From CAWCPR01 sp963797475 (GTDB taxonomy: Bacteria > Chloroflexota > Anaerolineae > Anaerolineales > UBA4823), in contig CAWCPR010000003.1 in the NCBI GenBank assembly GCA_963797475.1, positions 1,116,001 through 1,180,000 of the forward strand: a stretch of DNA of 64,000 bases, in the 5' to 3' direction. The translations under genes were made by a program, and so were the position numbers. This document shows positions 26,591-35,010 of this stretch, piece after piece. Numbering within the stretch: position 1 is the stretch's first letter; each line of letters starts with the position of its first letter. The notes under the pieces are model-generated. The model made no database searches and was not told the origin of the DNA. It saw only the letters and a program-made list of their open reading frames with translations.

Positions 26591-27076
26591 ATGTCCGCAG
26601 ATGTTATAAACCAGCTACACTTATTTGAAAACCTGAGCCCAGACCAATTCAGCCTGGTTTGCCCATTATTGGTGCCGTGCGATTATGTAGAGGGAAGCGT
26701 CATTTTCGAGCAGGGCGAAGCAGCAGAAAATCTCTACCTTGTGTTGTCTGGAGAAATCACAGTACAGTTCAAGCCAGACGATGGACCGGCGCTGATCGTC
26801 GCTCGATTAGGCCCGCAAAGCGTTGTAGGCTGGTCAGCGGCATTGGGGAGCCCTGAATACACTTCCGCCGCAATCTGCGCCACAAACTCCAGGCTGCTGC
26901 GCCTGAGCGGCGCAGATTTGCGCGACTTATGTGCAAAACACCCCGAAACTGGTACAATCGTCCTGGAGCGATTGGCGACCGGGATCGCCGAGCGGCTGAG
27001 TAACACCCATACACACGTGCTCGCTCTATTGGAACAGGGCCTGAAGATACAAAGAGAATCGGCCCTGCATAGCTAA
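26591..27076 (+). CDS. Cyclic-nucleotide-binding-domain protein without DNA-binding domain
   Basis: A 161-aa protein that is essentially one CNBD/RmlC-like barrel: LFENLSPDQFSLVCPLLVPCDYVEG, then EQGEAAENLYLVLSGEITVQF. The phosphate-binding cassette reads GWSAALGSPEYTSAAI and lacks the Arg that contacts cAMP phosphate in Crp, so it may bind another ligand or none. There is no helix-turn-helix after the barrel, only a C-terminal helix. The NifU-type gene follows after 18 bp, suggesting an operon and a possible redox or Fe-S link (inference). Confidence 0.8.
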   Translation: MSADVINQLHLFENLSPDQFSLVCPLLVPCDYVEGSVIFEQGEAAENLYLVLSGEITVQFKPDDGPALIVARLGPQSVVGWSAALGSPEYTSAAICATNSRLLRLSGADLRDLCAKHPETGTIVLERLATGIAERLSNTHTHVLALLEQGLKIQRESALHS

Positions 27077-27094
27077 AAATCCGGGAGGCTTTCT

Positions 27095-27349
27095 ATGGCA
27101 GAAGCCGAGAAAATATCCATTCCAGAAGAAGAGCGGATGCGTGCGCTTCTTGAAAAAATCAACGCTTATATCGAGCATTTTCACGGCGGATCGGTTGAAA
27201 TGATTGCCTTCGATGGCAAAGTCCTGAAAGTTCGGCTGGGCGGCGCCTGCCTGGGCTGCCCGCTTTCGCCAAGCACATTGCATGGTTGGGTCGAGGGCAC
27301 CGTCCGCCAATTTTTCCCTACGATCGAGCGGGTCGAATTGATCAGTTAA
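27095..27349 (+). CDS. NifU C-terminal-domain Fe-S scaffold protein
   Basis: An 84-aa Nfu-type protein. It has the usual N-terminal helix (RALLEKINAYIEHFHGGSVEMIAF) and the CxxC motif in LGGACLGCPLSPSTL, where the two Cys bind a cluster in transit to target proteins. Ends with the amphipathic VEGTVRQFFP helix. GGGAGG lies upstream of the ATG. A terminator follows 26 bp after the stop. Confidence 0.9.
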   Translation: MAEAEKISIPEEERMRALLEKINAYIEHFHGGSVEMIAFDGKVLKVRLGGACLGCPLSPSTLHGWVEGTVRQFFPTIERVELIS

Positions 27350-27375
27350 TATTTGAAATCCCCTCCACGTCTAAC

Positions 27376-27410
27376 AAGGCATCTCAAGTAAAATGAGGTG
27401 CCTTTATTTT
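27376..27410 (+). terminator. Intrinsic terminator after the NifU-type gene
   Basis: AGGCATCTCA pairs with TGAGGTGCCT across a 7-nt loop (one G-T pair), followed by TTATTTTAT. Confidence 0.8.
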
Positions 27411-27480
27411 ATCCCTGCCCGGCGATCGGGATGCGGTTGTATTTAAAACTACCCCCACCGGGCGTTATTGGAGTGTACGG

Positions 27481-28248
27481 ATGCGCATCGCTATATTTTC
27501 TGATCTGCACGGAAACCCTTTTGCCTGCCAGGCGATCCTGAATGCCATCGAAATGGAAGGCCCATTCGACCAGGTTGTAGTCGCTGGCGACCTGTGCTTG
27601 GGGGGGAGCGACCCCGCCGGCTGCATCGAAAGACTGATAGCTGCCGGTGTGACCGGTGTATACGGCAACACCGACCGCTACATCCTTGACCCCGATCGAT
27701 TGCCGCTGGACGATCTGCACTTAAAGATGTGGGACCGGGTGTTGCCCGTCGCCCAATGGTCGCTGGCGAAATTGTCGCCTCAGCAATTAGATTGGCTGCG
27801 CAGGCTGCCGTTCGAGCTGCGTTTCTCCCCAACTCCTAAGGCCTCTAACGATCTGCTGGTCGTGCATGCCAATCCTAAAGATGTCGACTTGATGATATAC
27901 CCGTCTCCTGCTGATCAAATCGCATTGTGGGGAGATGTGCGCCAGCCGGACGACGATCCGGCTCTGCTGGCTGCCTTGAAAGGCGTCCAGGCCGCCGTGA
28001 TCGCTTATGGACACTTCCACTACCCCTACCGCCGCCAGGTCGCCGGCCTGACCCTGGTCGATGTGGCCGCCTGCAGCCTGCCAGGAATCGACCACGATCC
28101 ACGCGCCCGCTATTCCATATTTTCCTGGACGGGCGACCAATGGGATTTTGAGCGCCGTTATGTCCCTTACGATCACAATCAGGAGATCACCGCCCTGCAG
28201 AACAGCGACATCCCTTACAAAGAAGATTTCCTCACTTACTTTCGATGA
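27481..28248 (+). CDS. Metallophosphoesterase
   Basis: A 255-aa calcineurin-like phosphoesterase of the YfcE/DNA repair exonuclease-like class. Metal motifs are in order: IFSDLHGN (residues 5-12), VVAGDLCLGG, GVYGNTD, VVHANP and AYGHFHYPY near residue 176. A dimetal centre and hydrolysis of a phosphodiester or phosphomonoester are expected; the natural substrate is unknown. It converges on the ferritin gene. Confidence 0.88.
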   Translation: MRIAIFSDLHGNPFACQAILNAIEMEGPFDQVVVAGDLCLGGSDPAGCIERLIAAGVTGVYGNTDRYILDPDRLPLDDLHLKMWDRVLPVAQWSLAKLSPQQLDWLRRLPFELRFSPTPKASNDLLVVHANPKDVDLMIYPSPADQIALWGDVRQPDDDPALLAALKGVQAAVIAYGHFHYPYRRQVAGLTLVDVAACSLPGIDHDPRARYSIFSWTGDQWDFERRYVPYDHNQEITALQNSDIPYKEDFLTYFR

Positions 28249-28282
28249 AATGTGCCACGAAACTTCACCGGCCTCGTCGAAT

Positions 28283-28311
28283 AAAAAAACGGGCGCTGTG
28301 AATTGCGCCCG
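28283..28311 (-). terminator. Intrinsic terminator after the ferritin gene
   Basis: Read on the minus strand, CGGGCGC (28311-28305) and GCGCCCG (28296-28290) enclose an 8-nt loop and are followed by seven T. Confidence 0.85.
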
Positions 28312-28336
28312 CTTGTACACCAGTCTCAACCCGGCT

Positions 28337-28852
28337 TTACGTAGCCGCCTGAGCGCCTGTATCCGGGACAATGGGTGTGCGAGCCAGAAAATCTTCCACC
28401 CATAACAAGTTTTCGCCAGCGCGTTTCACGACCCGCAGGAGAGTCTCCATGGTGGAAACCTCTTCGAGCTGTTCGGTCACAAACCAGCGCAGGAAATCCT
28501 GAGCAATATGGTCGTTCTGCTTGATCGCCAGGTCCATCAAAGCATTGATCTGCCTGGTGACCTCCATCTCCCAATCCAGCGCGGCCTGGACCGCGTCCTT
28601 TGCTTCGTTAAAATCATAGCGGCCTGCCGCGATCGCCGGAATGCGCACCCGCCCTCCGGCAGCGACGATATAGTGCGCAAACTTCATGGCGTGCATCCGT
28701 TCTTCATCCGCCTGGCGATAAAAGAAGGCCGCCAGCTCGGGCAAGCTGTCAGCATCAAAATATGTGGCAATACTGACATATTGCAAGCTGGCGCCAAACT
28801 CACGCCCGATTTGTTCGTTAACCGCATTCTCCAATTCCTTACTGATTAACAT
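28337..28852 (-). CDS. Ferritin
   Basis: A 171-aa iron-storage ferritin of the non-heme bacterial type. Ferroxidase ligands are visible: E in VNEQIGREFGASLQYV, the EERMHAMKF motif (Glu and His) near residue 50, E in WEMEVTRQINAL and E/Q in FLRWFVTEQLEEV. Ends with a short variable tail. It has AGGAGG and its own -10 (TTATAAT within TGTTATAATTTAC, around 28890 on the minus strand), so it is probably transcribed separately from the ggt gene upstream. Confidence 0.93.
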   Translation of the reverse strand: MLISKELENAVNEQIGREFGASLQYVSIATYFDADSLPELAAFFYRQADEERMHAMKFAHYIVAAGGRVRIPAIAAGRYDFNEAKDAVQAALDWEMEVTRQINALMDLAIKQNDHIAQDFLRWFVTEQLEEVSTMETLLRVVKRAGENLLWVEDFLARTPIVPDTGAQAAT

Positions 28853-28903
28853 ACCTTCCTCCCTTGGGTAAATTTTTTAACGACTGTAAATTATAACATG
28901 CCG

Positions 28904-30535
28904 TTATAAACCCATCGCGCATCCGTCTGCGCGCGGGTCGCTGCCTCCCCAGAGCACAGCGCTGTTTTCATCTCTCCGGATAATCTGGCCCCGGCCAAAC
29001 ACCGCCCGTGAATAGCCCTCGACGGGCGTGACGACGTGCCCCATGCGGGCCAATTTCTCTGCGGCTTCTGAAGGGAGACCTTCTTCCAGGGCCACTCGCC
29101 CGCCGGCGCTGCCGTCCTCGATACAGAATCGCGGCCGGTCCAACGCGGCTTGAGGATCTAACCCATCATCCACCATAGCCGATAAGACCTGCATGTGGCC
29201 CTGAGGCTGCATAAATCCCCCCATCACGCCAAAACTGGCATACAGAGAGCCATTCAGGCGGGTTGCCATCGCCGGGATGATGGTATGGTAGGGGCGTTTT
29301 CCCGGCGCCAGGGCATTTGGATGGGAAGCATCCAGGCTGAAGTTATGCCCCCGGTTCTGCAAGCTGAATCCCCACCCAGAAGGCACAATCCCGGTTCCAA
29401 AGCCCATGTAGTTGCTGTTAATGAAAGAGCAAGCGTTTCCAGCGCCATCCACGACGCTCAAATAAACCGTGTCGGATGCCGAAAGCGGGGTCCCATGACG
29501 CAGATCTCGTATGGCTTGGCCTGGATCGATCAATTTTCGGCGCTCGGCGGCATATTCTTTAGACAACAATGCCTGCAGAGGCATCGGGCTAAAAGCCGGG
29601 TCCGCTACAAACCAGCGCGCATCGGCAAAAGCCAATCGCATGACCTCTATCTCCAGGTGAAGCCGCTCCACCGAAAGCGGGGCAAGCTCGCTGAGATCGA
29701 AGCCCTCCAAAAGGTTAAGCGCCAGGAGGGCGGCCAACCCCTGCCCGTTGGGCGGACATTCCCAGATATGCAAGCCGCGGTAGGTGATACTGATCGGGGA
29801 ATCCCAGGTGCTCTGGTGCTCGGCGAGATCCTGCTCGCACAGGCAGCCGCCGGCTGTCTGGACGGTTGAGGCAATTGCTGCGCCGATCTCGCCCTGGTAA
29901 AACGCGGCCTTGCCCCCTTCAGAGACACGGCGAAAGGTGCGCGCCAACCCCGGATTATGAAAGATTTCGCCCGGACGCGGGGCGCGCCCATCGATGGTCA
30001 GCTCCTGGCCTCCCAGGGCCTGGCTGAGCTGGCGTCTGGCGCCGGCATCCCAAAAGTAGGCTGTGACCGGGGCTACCGGGAAACCCTCCTCCGCCAGGCG
30101 AATCGCCGGGGCCAGGATATCCTTCAACGACAACCTGCCGTGACGGGTCACCAAATCGCACCAACCGGCGCATGCCCCCGGAACAGTGACATTATAAGCG
30201 TGGTAAGGTGGAACCTCCCCGGTGAAACCTTCACGACGCAGGCGTTCAAGGGTCAGCGCTGCAGGAGCGCGCCCAGAACCGTTTAAGGCGCTGACCTGCT
30301 GCGTACCGGCATCGTAAAAAAGGGCAAAACAGTCGCCCCCAATCCCGGTGGAAGTTGGCTCTGTGACATTCAATGCAGCCGCCGTAGCGACCGCTGCATC
30401 GGCTGCATTCCCGCCCTGGCGGAGGATCTCCAGGCCTGCCGCGACCGCCAGTGGCTGCGAGGCGGCTACCATGCCGTTCGTGGAGAGCACCGGAGAACGA
30501 CGGGACTTGAACTGCATTGCTGCTGGATCAAACAT
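28904..30535 (-). CDS. ggt: Gamma-glutamyltransferase
   Basis: A 543-aa Ntn hydrolase that hydrolyses or transfers the gamma-glutamyl group of glutathione-like compounds. The N-terminal GMVAASQPLAVAAGLEILRQGGNAADAAVA and GGDCFALFYD are typical. The autocleavage site should be the Thr of DTVYLSVVD near residue 345, which aligns with the TTHYSVVD nucleophile site of the E. coli enzyme. No signal peptide is visible, so the protein may act in the cytoplasm, unlike E. coli Ggt. It starts 21 bp after selD and is probably co-transcribed with it. Confidence 0.88.
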   Translation of the reverse strand: MFDPAAMQFKSRRSPVLSTNGMVAASQPLAVAAGLEILRQGGNAADAAVATAAALNVTEPTSTGIGGDCFALFYDAGTQQVSALNGSGRAPAALTLERLRREGFTGEVPPYHAYNVTVPGACAGWCDLVTRHGRLSLKDILAPAIRLAEEGFPVAPVTAYFWDAGARRQLSQALGGQELTIDGRAPRPGEIFHNPGLARTFRRVSEGGKAAFYQGEIGAAIASTVQTAGGCLCEQDLAEHQSTWDSPISITYRGLHIWECPPNGQGLAALLALNLLEGFDLSELAPLSVERLHLEIEVMRLAFADARWFVADPAFSPMPLQALLSKEYAAERRKLIDPGQAIRDLRHGTPLSASDTVYLSVVDGAGNACSFINSNYMGFGTGIVPSGWGFSLQNRGHNFSLDASHPNALAPGKRPYHTIIPAMATRLNGSLYASFGVMGGFMQPQGHMQVLSAMVDDGLDPQAALDRPRFCIEDGSAGGRVALEEGLPSEAAEKLARMGHVVTPVEGYSRAVFGRGQIIRRDENSAVLWGGSDPRADGCAMGL

Positions 30536-30556
30536 AACTTCTACACTCCCAGGCTT

Positions 30557-31624
30557 TCATTCGACTTCGATCCCCTGCCCAACCAGGACTTCACCCACCT
30601 CCCAAAAAAGCGCGCCGACGTCGGAAGATCGTTTCAGGAAAGCGTCCAGCTTCCCGCGTGGGATAGAAACCAGCAAGCCTCCACTGGTCTGTGGATCGAA
30701 GAGGAGCATTTGCGAGGGCTCATCGATATGGGTCGCAAATTGGACCTGGGGGCCGAAAAACAGCCGGTTGTCGGAGGCGCCTCCTGGGAAGATAAAATCT
30801 TCGGCATACCTGTGCGCCCCGCGTGTGAACGGGATTTTTTCCATCTGAAAGCGCAGCCGGACGCCGGAAGCCCGAGCCATCTCGCTGGCATGTCCCAATA
30901 AGCTAAAACCGGTGACATCCGTCGCGCTGCGCAGCCCAAACTCAACCGCCAGCTCTGAAGCATCCCGGTTCAGGCGCTTCATCCAACCCACCACTTCGGA
31001 GACATCCGTGGGATCTGCCAGCTCGCGCTTCAACGCTGTCGTGGTCGTACCGAACCCAAGCGGCTTGCTGAGCAGCAGTACTTCTCCCGGCAGCAACCCA
31101 CCTTTGGTCAGCATTTGGGCCGGATCGACAAACCCAAGCACAATCAAGCCATACTTGGGCTCTTTATCCTGGATCGTGTGGCCGCCAGCCAGCGCCACGC
31201 CTGCCTCGCGCACTTTTTGAGCCCCGCCCAACAAGATTTCGCCGGTGATATCTGCCGGCAAGTCAGGCGGAAAGGCGGCAATGTTTAGCGCCAGAAAAGG
31301 CTTCCCACCCATCGCGTACACATCCGACAGGGCGTTGGCGGCCGCGATCGCGCCGTAATCGTAAGGATTATCGACGACCGGCGTGAAGAAGTCGGTCGTC
31401 GCCACCAGGGCGCGCCTCTCATCCAGACGCCATACGGCCGCGTCGTCAGGATCGCCTAATCCAACCAGCAGATCAGGATAATCTCCGGATTGAAATACGT
31501 TTTGTATAGGGCGCAGCACCTGCGCCAGCGCTTCCGCGCTCAGCTTCGACGCTCAACCGGCGCAGCTTGAAAGGCTGGTGAGACGAATTTGCCGCCCTTG
31601 TGGCGCATAGATAGGAACACTCAT
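30557..31624 (-). CDS. selD: Selenide, water dikinase SelD with UGA-encoded selenocysteine
   Basis: SelD makes selenophosphate from selenide and ATP. The coding region runs through an in-frame TGA at 31555-31553. From the ATG at 31624 the start reads MSVPIYAPQGRQIRLTSLSS, then CAGUASKLSAEALAQVLRP, so Sec24 sits where other SelD proteins have catalytic Cys or Sec (G-C/U-x-C-K), and Lys27 is conserved. The second Cys of that motif is Ser here. The remaining 331 residues are normal SelD: VGLGDPDDAAV, ANALSDVYAMGGKP, GGHTIQDKEP, TDVTGFSLLGHA, FDPQTSGGLL. Total 355 aa. A GTG start at 31519 would remove the catalytic segment and is rejected. A second in-frame ATG at 31627 is an alternative. ggt follows. 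Confidence 0.92.
31510..31540 (-). promoter_or_regulatory. Candidate bacterial SECIS hairpins in selD
   Basis: Downstream of the UGA, AGCGC-GGAA-GCGCT (13-26 nt after the codon) and then GGCGCAG-GTG-CTGCGCC (27-43 nt after) form two adjacent perfect stems. Either has a G-starting loop at the distance expected for SelB binding in bacteria. Confidence 0.5.
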
Positions 31625-31680
31625 CATGGCTCTCGTTTCGTTAATTTTTTAGCCCAACGGTATCTGCCGTGAGCGGGGCT

Positions 31681-32760
31681 TTACGGCGTTGTTGTCGGGG
31701 CTTCGGTAGGCAGCGGCGTGGGCGCCGGCTGGGTTGTCTGTGGGGCGTTCGGATCCAGCGTTGGCAGAGGCAACAGATAAGGTGCATTATTAGGCACCAG
31801 CATCACCTGCACGCCTGGGGACAGCTTGGTAATATACTGGTAGCTGAGCAGATCGGGGTTTGTTGCCAGCGCTTCGGCGATTTTCTCGAGCGCCGTACGT
31901 TCGGCATCCGCCTGAATGACGCGGGCGTCCGCCGCGCCTTTGGCTTCAATCACGGCCGAGTCGGCCTTTCCCTGGGCCACCTGGCGGGCCTGTTCAGCCT
32001 CTTGTTTACGCTGTTCGACCACAAACTTGGCCTGCTGCGCCTGCTGGTCGGCGATCTGCTTTTGTTCCACCGAAGCGGCATATTCAGGAGAAAAGGTTAT
32101 ATTGCGCAGCACAAAATCAACCAGGAGCAGGCCGTTCTCATCTAATTTCTGGGCCAGGCTATCCCGAATTTTCTGGGTTAACTCGCCGCGCTTGCTGCTG
32201 TACACCTGCTCGATCCCATATTGCGCGACAGCGTCCCGCATGATACCGCGGGTCAGCGGCCTGACCAGTTCATCCGTATAGCGCTTCTGCCACTCGATGT
32301 GCAGCGTGACGACCTTGGCGGGATCGATGGCGTAGAACACCGAGGCGTCCAGAAACACTTCCTGCCCATCCGCAGTCCGGGCCGAGATCGAATCGTCGCC
32401 CGGCAATTGACCCTCCTGTGGGGTTCCAGACATCGTGTAAGTCTGCCGTGAAATCGTGTATCGAACGACATTCTCAAAATAAGGGATGATCCAATGCAGG
32501 CCCGACGTCAGTGGTTGTTCGCGATAACCAATCGGCGACAGGGCAGAAATCACGACACCGCGCTCTTCAGGCTGGACGAAAACCAGCCCGGCGCTGACGG
32601 TTGTCAGCACCACCGCGGCCAGCGCCACCACCAGGATGGTCGTGGAGAGCGCCCGGACCTTTGCGCCGCGGGATGCCCTCACGATCGCCAGGGCGATCAA
32701 ACCCACAACAACCAACCACAGCAGCGCCACCCCTCCTTTGAGAAAATTGGCGAAATCCAT
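31681..32760 (-). CDS. SPFH/prohibitin-family membrane protein
   Basis: A 359-aa protein. Two N-terminal hydrophobic segments (VALLWLVVVGLIALAIV and TILVVALAAVVLTTVSAGLVFV) precede the SPFH domain (QPEERGVVISALSPIG, GLHWIIPYFENVVRY) and a long coiled coil (residues 225-290, rich in QKQIADQQAQQAKFVVEQRK). A Thr/Pro-rich tail ends the chain. Such proteins form membrane scaffolds regulating proteases or lipid domains. The ATG at 32760 is fixed by AGGAGG five bases upstream. selD begins 56 bp downstream on the same strand. Confidence 0.87.
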   Translation of the reverse strand: MDFANFLKGGVALLWLVVVGLIALAIVRASRGAKVRALSTTILVVALAAVVLTTVSAGLVFVQPEERGVVISALSPIGYREQPLTSGLHWIIPYFENVVRYTISRQTYTMSGTPQEGQLPGDDSISARTADGQEVFLDASVFYAIDPAKVVTLHIEWQKRYTDELVRPLTRGIMRDAVAQYGIEQVYSSKRGELTQKIRDSLAQKLDENGLLLVDFVLRNITFSPEYAASVEQKQIADQQAQQAKFVVEQRKQEAEQARQVAQGKADSAVIEAKGAADARVIQADAERTALEKIAEALATNPDLLSYQYITKLSPGVQVMLVPNNAPYLLPLPTLDPNAPQTTQPAPTPLPTEAPTTTP

Positions 32761-32880
32761 TCTTACCTCCTGATCCAAAATAAGCGAGATTTTAGAATCA
32801 ATTCTTTTTTAAACGCCCAATCGATTATACCGTAATCGTCTAGCAACACTGCTGGAGGTTAGCGTTCGAAGCACACGCGG

Positions 32881-32909
32881 TTGCCGCAGGCGCCAATCCG
32901 TGTTAGGAT
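32881..32909 (+). promoter_or_regulatory. Promoter of the PyrK/PyrD-like pair
   Basis: TTGCCG (32881-32886), 17 bp, TAGGAT (32904-32909) with an upstream TG (extended -10). The -10 ends 6 nt before the ATG at 32916, another leaderless arrangement. Confidence 0.5.
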
Positions 32910-32915
32910 GCATTC

Positions 32916-33617
32916 ATGCGTACGGGTGAAGGGCGGATTATCGAAATTCTTTTAGACGCTCAGGGAAAGGCTGCGGCCTGGATTGCCTGTTCTGGACGGA
33001 TGGTCCCGGCTCCCGGGCAGTACCTGATGGCCTGGGCGGAAGGAGATTTCCAGGCGCCGCTGGCGACGCCGGTTTTTCCCGCCGAAATCTACCCGGATAA
33101 GTTCCTTTGCGCTCCGCCATTACCCGGAAATTGGGAGCCTGGCATGCCTTTGCGCCTGCACGGCCCAATCGGCCAGGGTTTTAGCGTGTACGACCGAGCC
33201 ACGCTGTCCCCTCAAAGGCTCGTATTGGCCGGTCTGGGCAAATCGCCTGCCCGGCTGCTGCCTGTGGCGCTGCAAGCCGCCCGGGAAAAGCGCCTCGTGA
33301 CGATCTTCACCGACGGGCCGCTCTCCGATCTAACGCCCGAGATTGAATTTTATCCGCTGGGGGACTTGCCCGAGGCCCTGGCCTGGGCTGAATTCATCGC
33401 TCTGGATGTACCCATCCCAGAGTTAGGCGGTCTGCGCAAGGCGCTTGGCCTGGCTGATTCCGCCGAATTAACTCGTCCGGGGCAGGCGCTCGTTTACAGC
33501 CCGATGCCTTGCGCTGGCATGGGCGCTTGTGGCGTGTGCGCTGTGCCCACCAAAAAAGGCTGGAAATTGGCCTGCAAGGATGGACCGGTCTTCAATTTGA
33601 ACGAGATCGAATTCTGA
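32916..33617 (+). CDS. PyrK-like FAD/[2Fe-2S] electron-transfer protein
   Basis: A 233-aa homologue of the electron-transfer subunit of NAD-linked dihydroorotate dehydrogenase. An N-terminal flavin-binding barrel (PAPGQYLMAW, LRLHGPIGQGF) and a reduced nucleotide-binding region precede a C-terminal [2Fe-2S] motif, CAGMGACGVC with a later Cys in WKLACKDG. These four Cys match PyrK. The barrel lacks the clear RPYS-type flavin motif, so it is divergent. The PyrD-like gene follows 13 bp downstream. Confidence 0.75.
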   Translation: MRTGEGRIIEILLDAQGKAAAWIACSGRMVPAPGQYLMAWAEGDFQAPLATPVFPAEIYPDKFLCAPPLPGNWEPGMPLRLHGPIGQGFSVYDRATLSPQRLVLAGLGKSPARLLPVALQAAREKRLVTIFTDGPLSDLTPEIEFYPLGDLPEALAWAEFIALDVPIPELGGLRKALGLADSAELTRPGQALVYSPMPCAGMGACGVCAVPTKKGWKLACKDGPVFNLNEIEF

Positions 33618-33630
33618 CAGGTTTCGATTG

Positions 33631-34401
33631 ATGTCCAAGGTTGAGCTCGCCTTTGCCAAACCCGTAATGAACGCAGCCGGTACGTTGGGTTTCGCCCCCG
33701 GCCCGCATGGGATCGTAGACCTGCGACGTCTGGGAGCTTTCGTAACGAATCCGATCAGCCTTGCGCCGCGCATGCCTGCAGGCGGCCTCCGCTACGCGAG
33801 CTTCTCTGGCGGCTTTTTAATTCACAGCGGATTTCCAAACCCGGGGCTGTCTTACGTGCTGCGCCGCTACGCCAGCCGCTGGCAAAACTCCGAGCTGCCG
33901 GTTCTGGTTCATTTGCTGGCACAAAACCCGGCCGAGACCGCCAGTATGGTCAGGCGCCTGGAAGGGGTGGCAGGCGTTGCCGGGATCGAATTGGGCTTAG
34001 CGGATGAGGTGGATGCGGCCGCGACTGCAGCCTTTACCCGAGCTGCGGCCGGCGAACTGCCGCTTGTCGTGCGGCTGCCGCTGGCTGGCGCAGCAGAGCT
34101 GGTCGCGGCTGTCTTCCAGGCCGGGGCGGATGCCGCCAGTTTTGCTCCGCCGCGGGGAGCGCTGCCTATACCGCCTAACCAGAAGAGCTCTGGATCAAAT
34201 CGCGGCGATACGCTTCACGGCCGCCTTTACGGCCCGGCGGTTTTCCCGTTCGCCCTGGCAGCCGTGCAGCGCGCAGCGGGTTCAGGGCTGCCCATCATTG
34301 CTGCAGGCGGCATTTACAACGACGCACAAGTTGAGGCGATGCTTCTCGCCGGGGCGCTGGCGGTTCAACTCGATTCCGTATTATGGCGCGGTGATTTCTG
34401 A
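33631..34401 (+). CDS. Divergent dihydroorotate dehydrogenase-like protein
   Basis: A 256-aa TIM-barrel protein resembling class 1 PyrD. It keeps the opening PVMNAAGTLGF, a GFPNPGL segment and the C-terminal flavin-phosphate region LPIIAAGGIYNDAQVEAMLLAGALAVQLDS. It lacks the catalytic NxSCPN loop (here IELGLADEVD) and the TKTxT-type Lys (FVTNPISL), and is shorter than usual (about 300 aa). It probably does not do standard dihydroorotate oxidation. Adjacent to the PyrK-like gene, so the pair may be a repurposed flavoprotein complex (inference). The ATG at 33631 is used; a TTG precedes it. Confidence 0.7.
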   Translation: MSKVELAFAKPVMNAAGTLGFAPGPHGIVDLRRLGAFVTNPISLAPRMPAGGLRYASFSGGFLIHSGFPNPGLSYVLRRYASRWQNSELPVLVHLLAQNPAETASMVRRLEGVAGVAGIELGLADEVDAAATAAFTRAAAGELPLVVRLPLAGAAELVAAVFQAGADAASFAPPRGALPIPPNQKSSGSNRGDTLHGRLYGPAVFPFALAAVQRAAGSGLPIIAAGGIYNDAQVEAMLLAGALAVQLDSVLWRGDF

Positions 34402-34440
34402 AGGAACCCGGCGCTTGAGATTTGGGGGATAACCCTAACC

Positions 34441-34893
34441 TCACCTTTCCATCCATATCGTCACGGGGCCATCGTTGGCAATTTCCACCAGCATATGAGC
34501 GGCAAATTCGCCATTCTGAGTCGGGATCCCCAGGCCGGAGAGCAGTTCGGCGAAGCGATCTACCAATGGGCTGGCAATTTCAGGAGGCGCGGCATCCGTA
34601 AAGGAAGGACGCCGGCCTTTACGCGCGTCGGCATACAGGGTGAATTGTGAGACGACCAGCGCTTCGCCCCCAATCTCTCGAATCGACAGGTTCATCTTAC
34701 CCTGTTCGTCTTCGAAAATGCGCAGGTTGGCGATCTTCTCAACCAGATAACGCACTTTCTCCTCGCCCACTCCATCCCCGCTATCTTCCAAACCCGCCCC
34801 TAGAAGGATCACCAACCCCGGGCCGATCTCCGCAACGAGACGCCCGGCGACACTCACCCGCCCGTATTTCACCCTCTGGATCAACGCCCGCAT
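34441..34893 (-). CDS. dtd: D-aminoacyl-tRNA deacylase
   Basis: A 150-aa DTD that removes D-amino acids (and glycine from tRNA-Ala) from t[20 protein letters not shown] at the start, the [17 protein letters not shown] motif near residue 79 and the C-terminal [11 protein letters not shown] with the cross-subunit GP dipeptide are diagnostic. Length is standard. It lies downstream of the SelW-like gene on the same strand. Confidence 0.95.
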   Translation of the reverse strand: MRALIQRVKYGRVSVAGRLVAEIGPGLVILLGAGLEDSGDGVGEEKVRYLVEKIANLRIFEDEQGKMNLSIREIGGEALVVSQFTLYADARKGRRPSFTDAAPPEIASPLVDRFAELLSGLGIPTQNGEFAAHMLVEIANDGPVTIWMER

Positions 34894-34985
34894 CGTTTAA
34901 CCTGCCGCATGATCTGTATGCGCCGCATGATCTGGCTGCAGCATTTTTCATCCGGCAGGCCCACTACCTGGCGGACCTCTTCCAT
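34881..34985 (-). CDS. Possible 34-aa peptide between the SelW-like gene and dtd
   Basis: An open frame starting [20 protein letters not shown] and ending in RQVKRCGR, overlapping the first bases of dtd. It holds an internal 13-bp direct repeat (CAGATCATGCGGC twice) and a CC pair. No good ribosome site is seen, though translation could be coupled to the gene upstream. Too short to identify; it may be noncoding. Confidence 0.25.
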   Translation of the reverse strand: MEEVRQVVGLPDEKCCSQIMRRIQIMRQVKRCGR

Positions 34986-35010
34986 GGTCTGGCGGGCAAT
35001 GCTTTGGTCA

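Noticed and set aside
31517..31519. GTG start for selD
   Set aside because: It would drop the catalytic loop; the upstream frame with UGA continues the family sequence.
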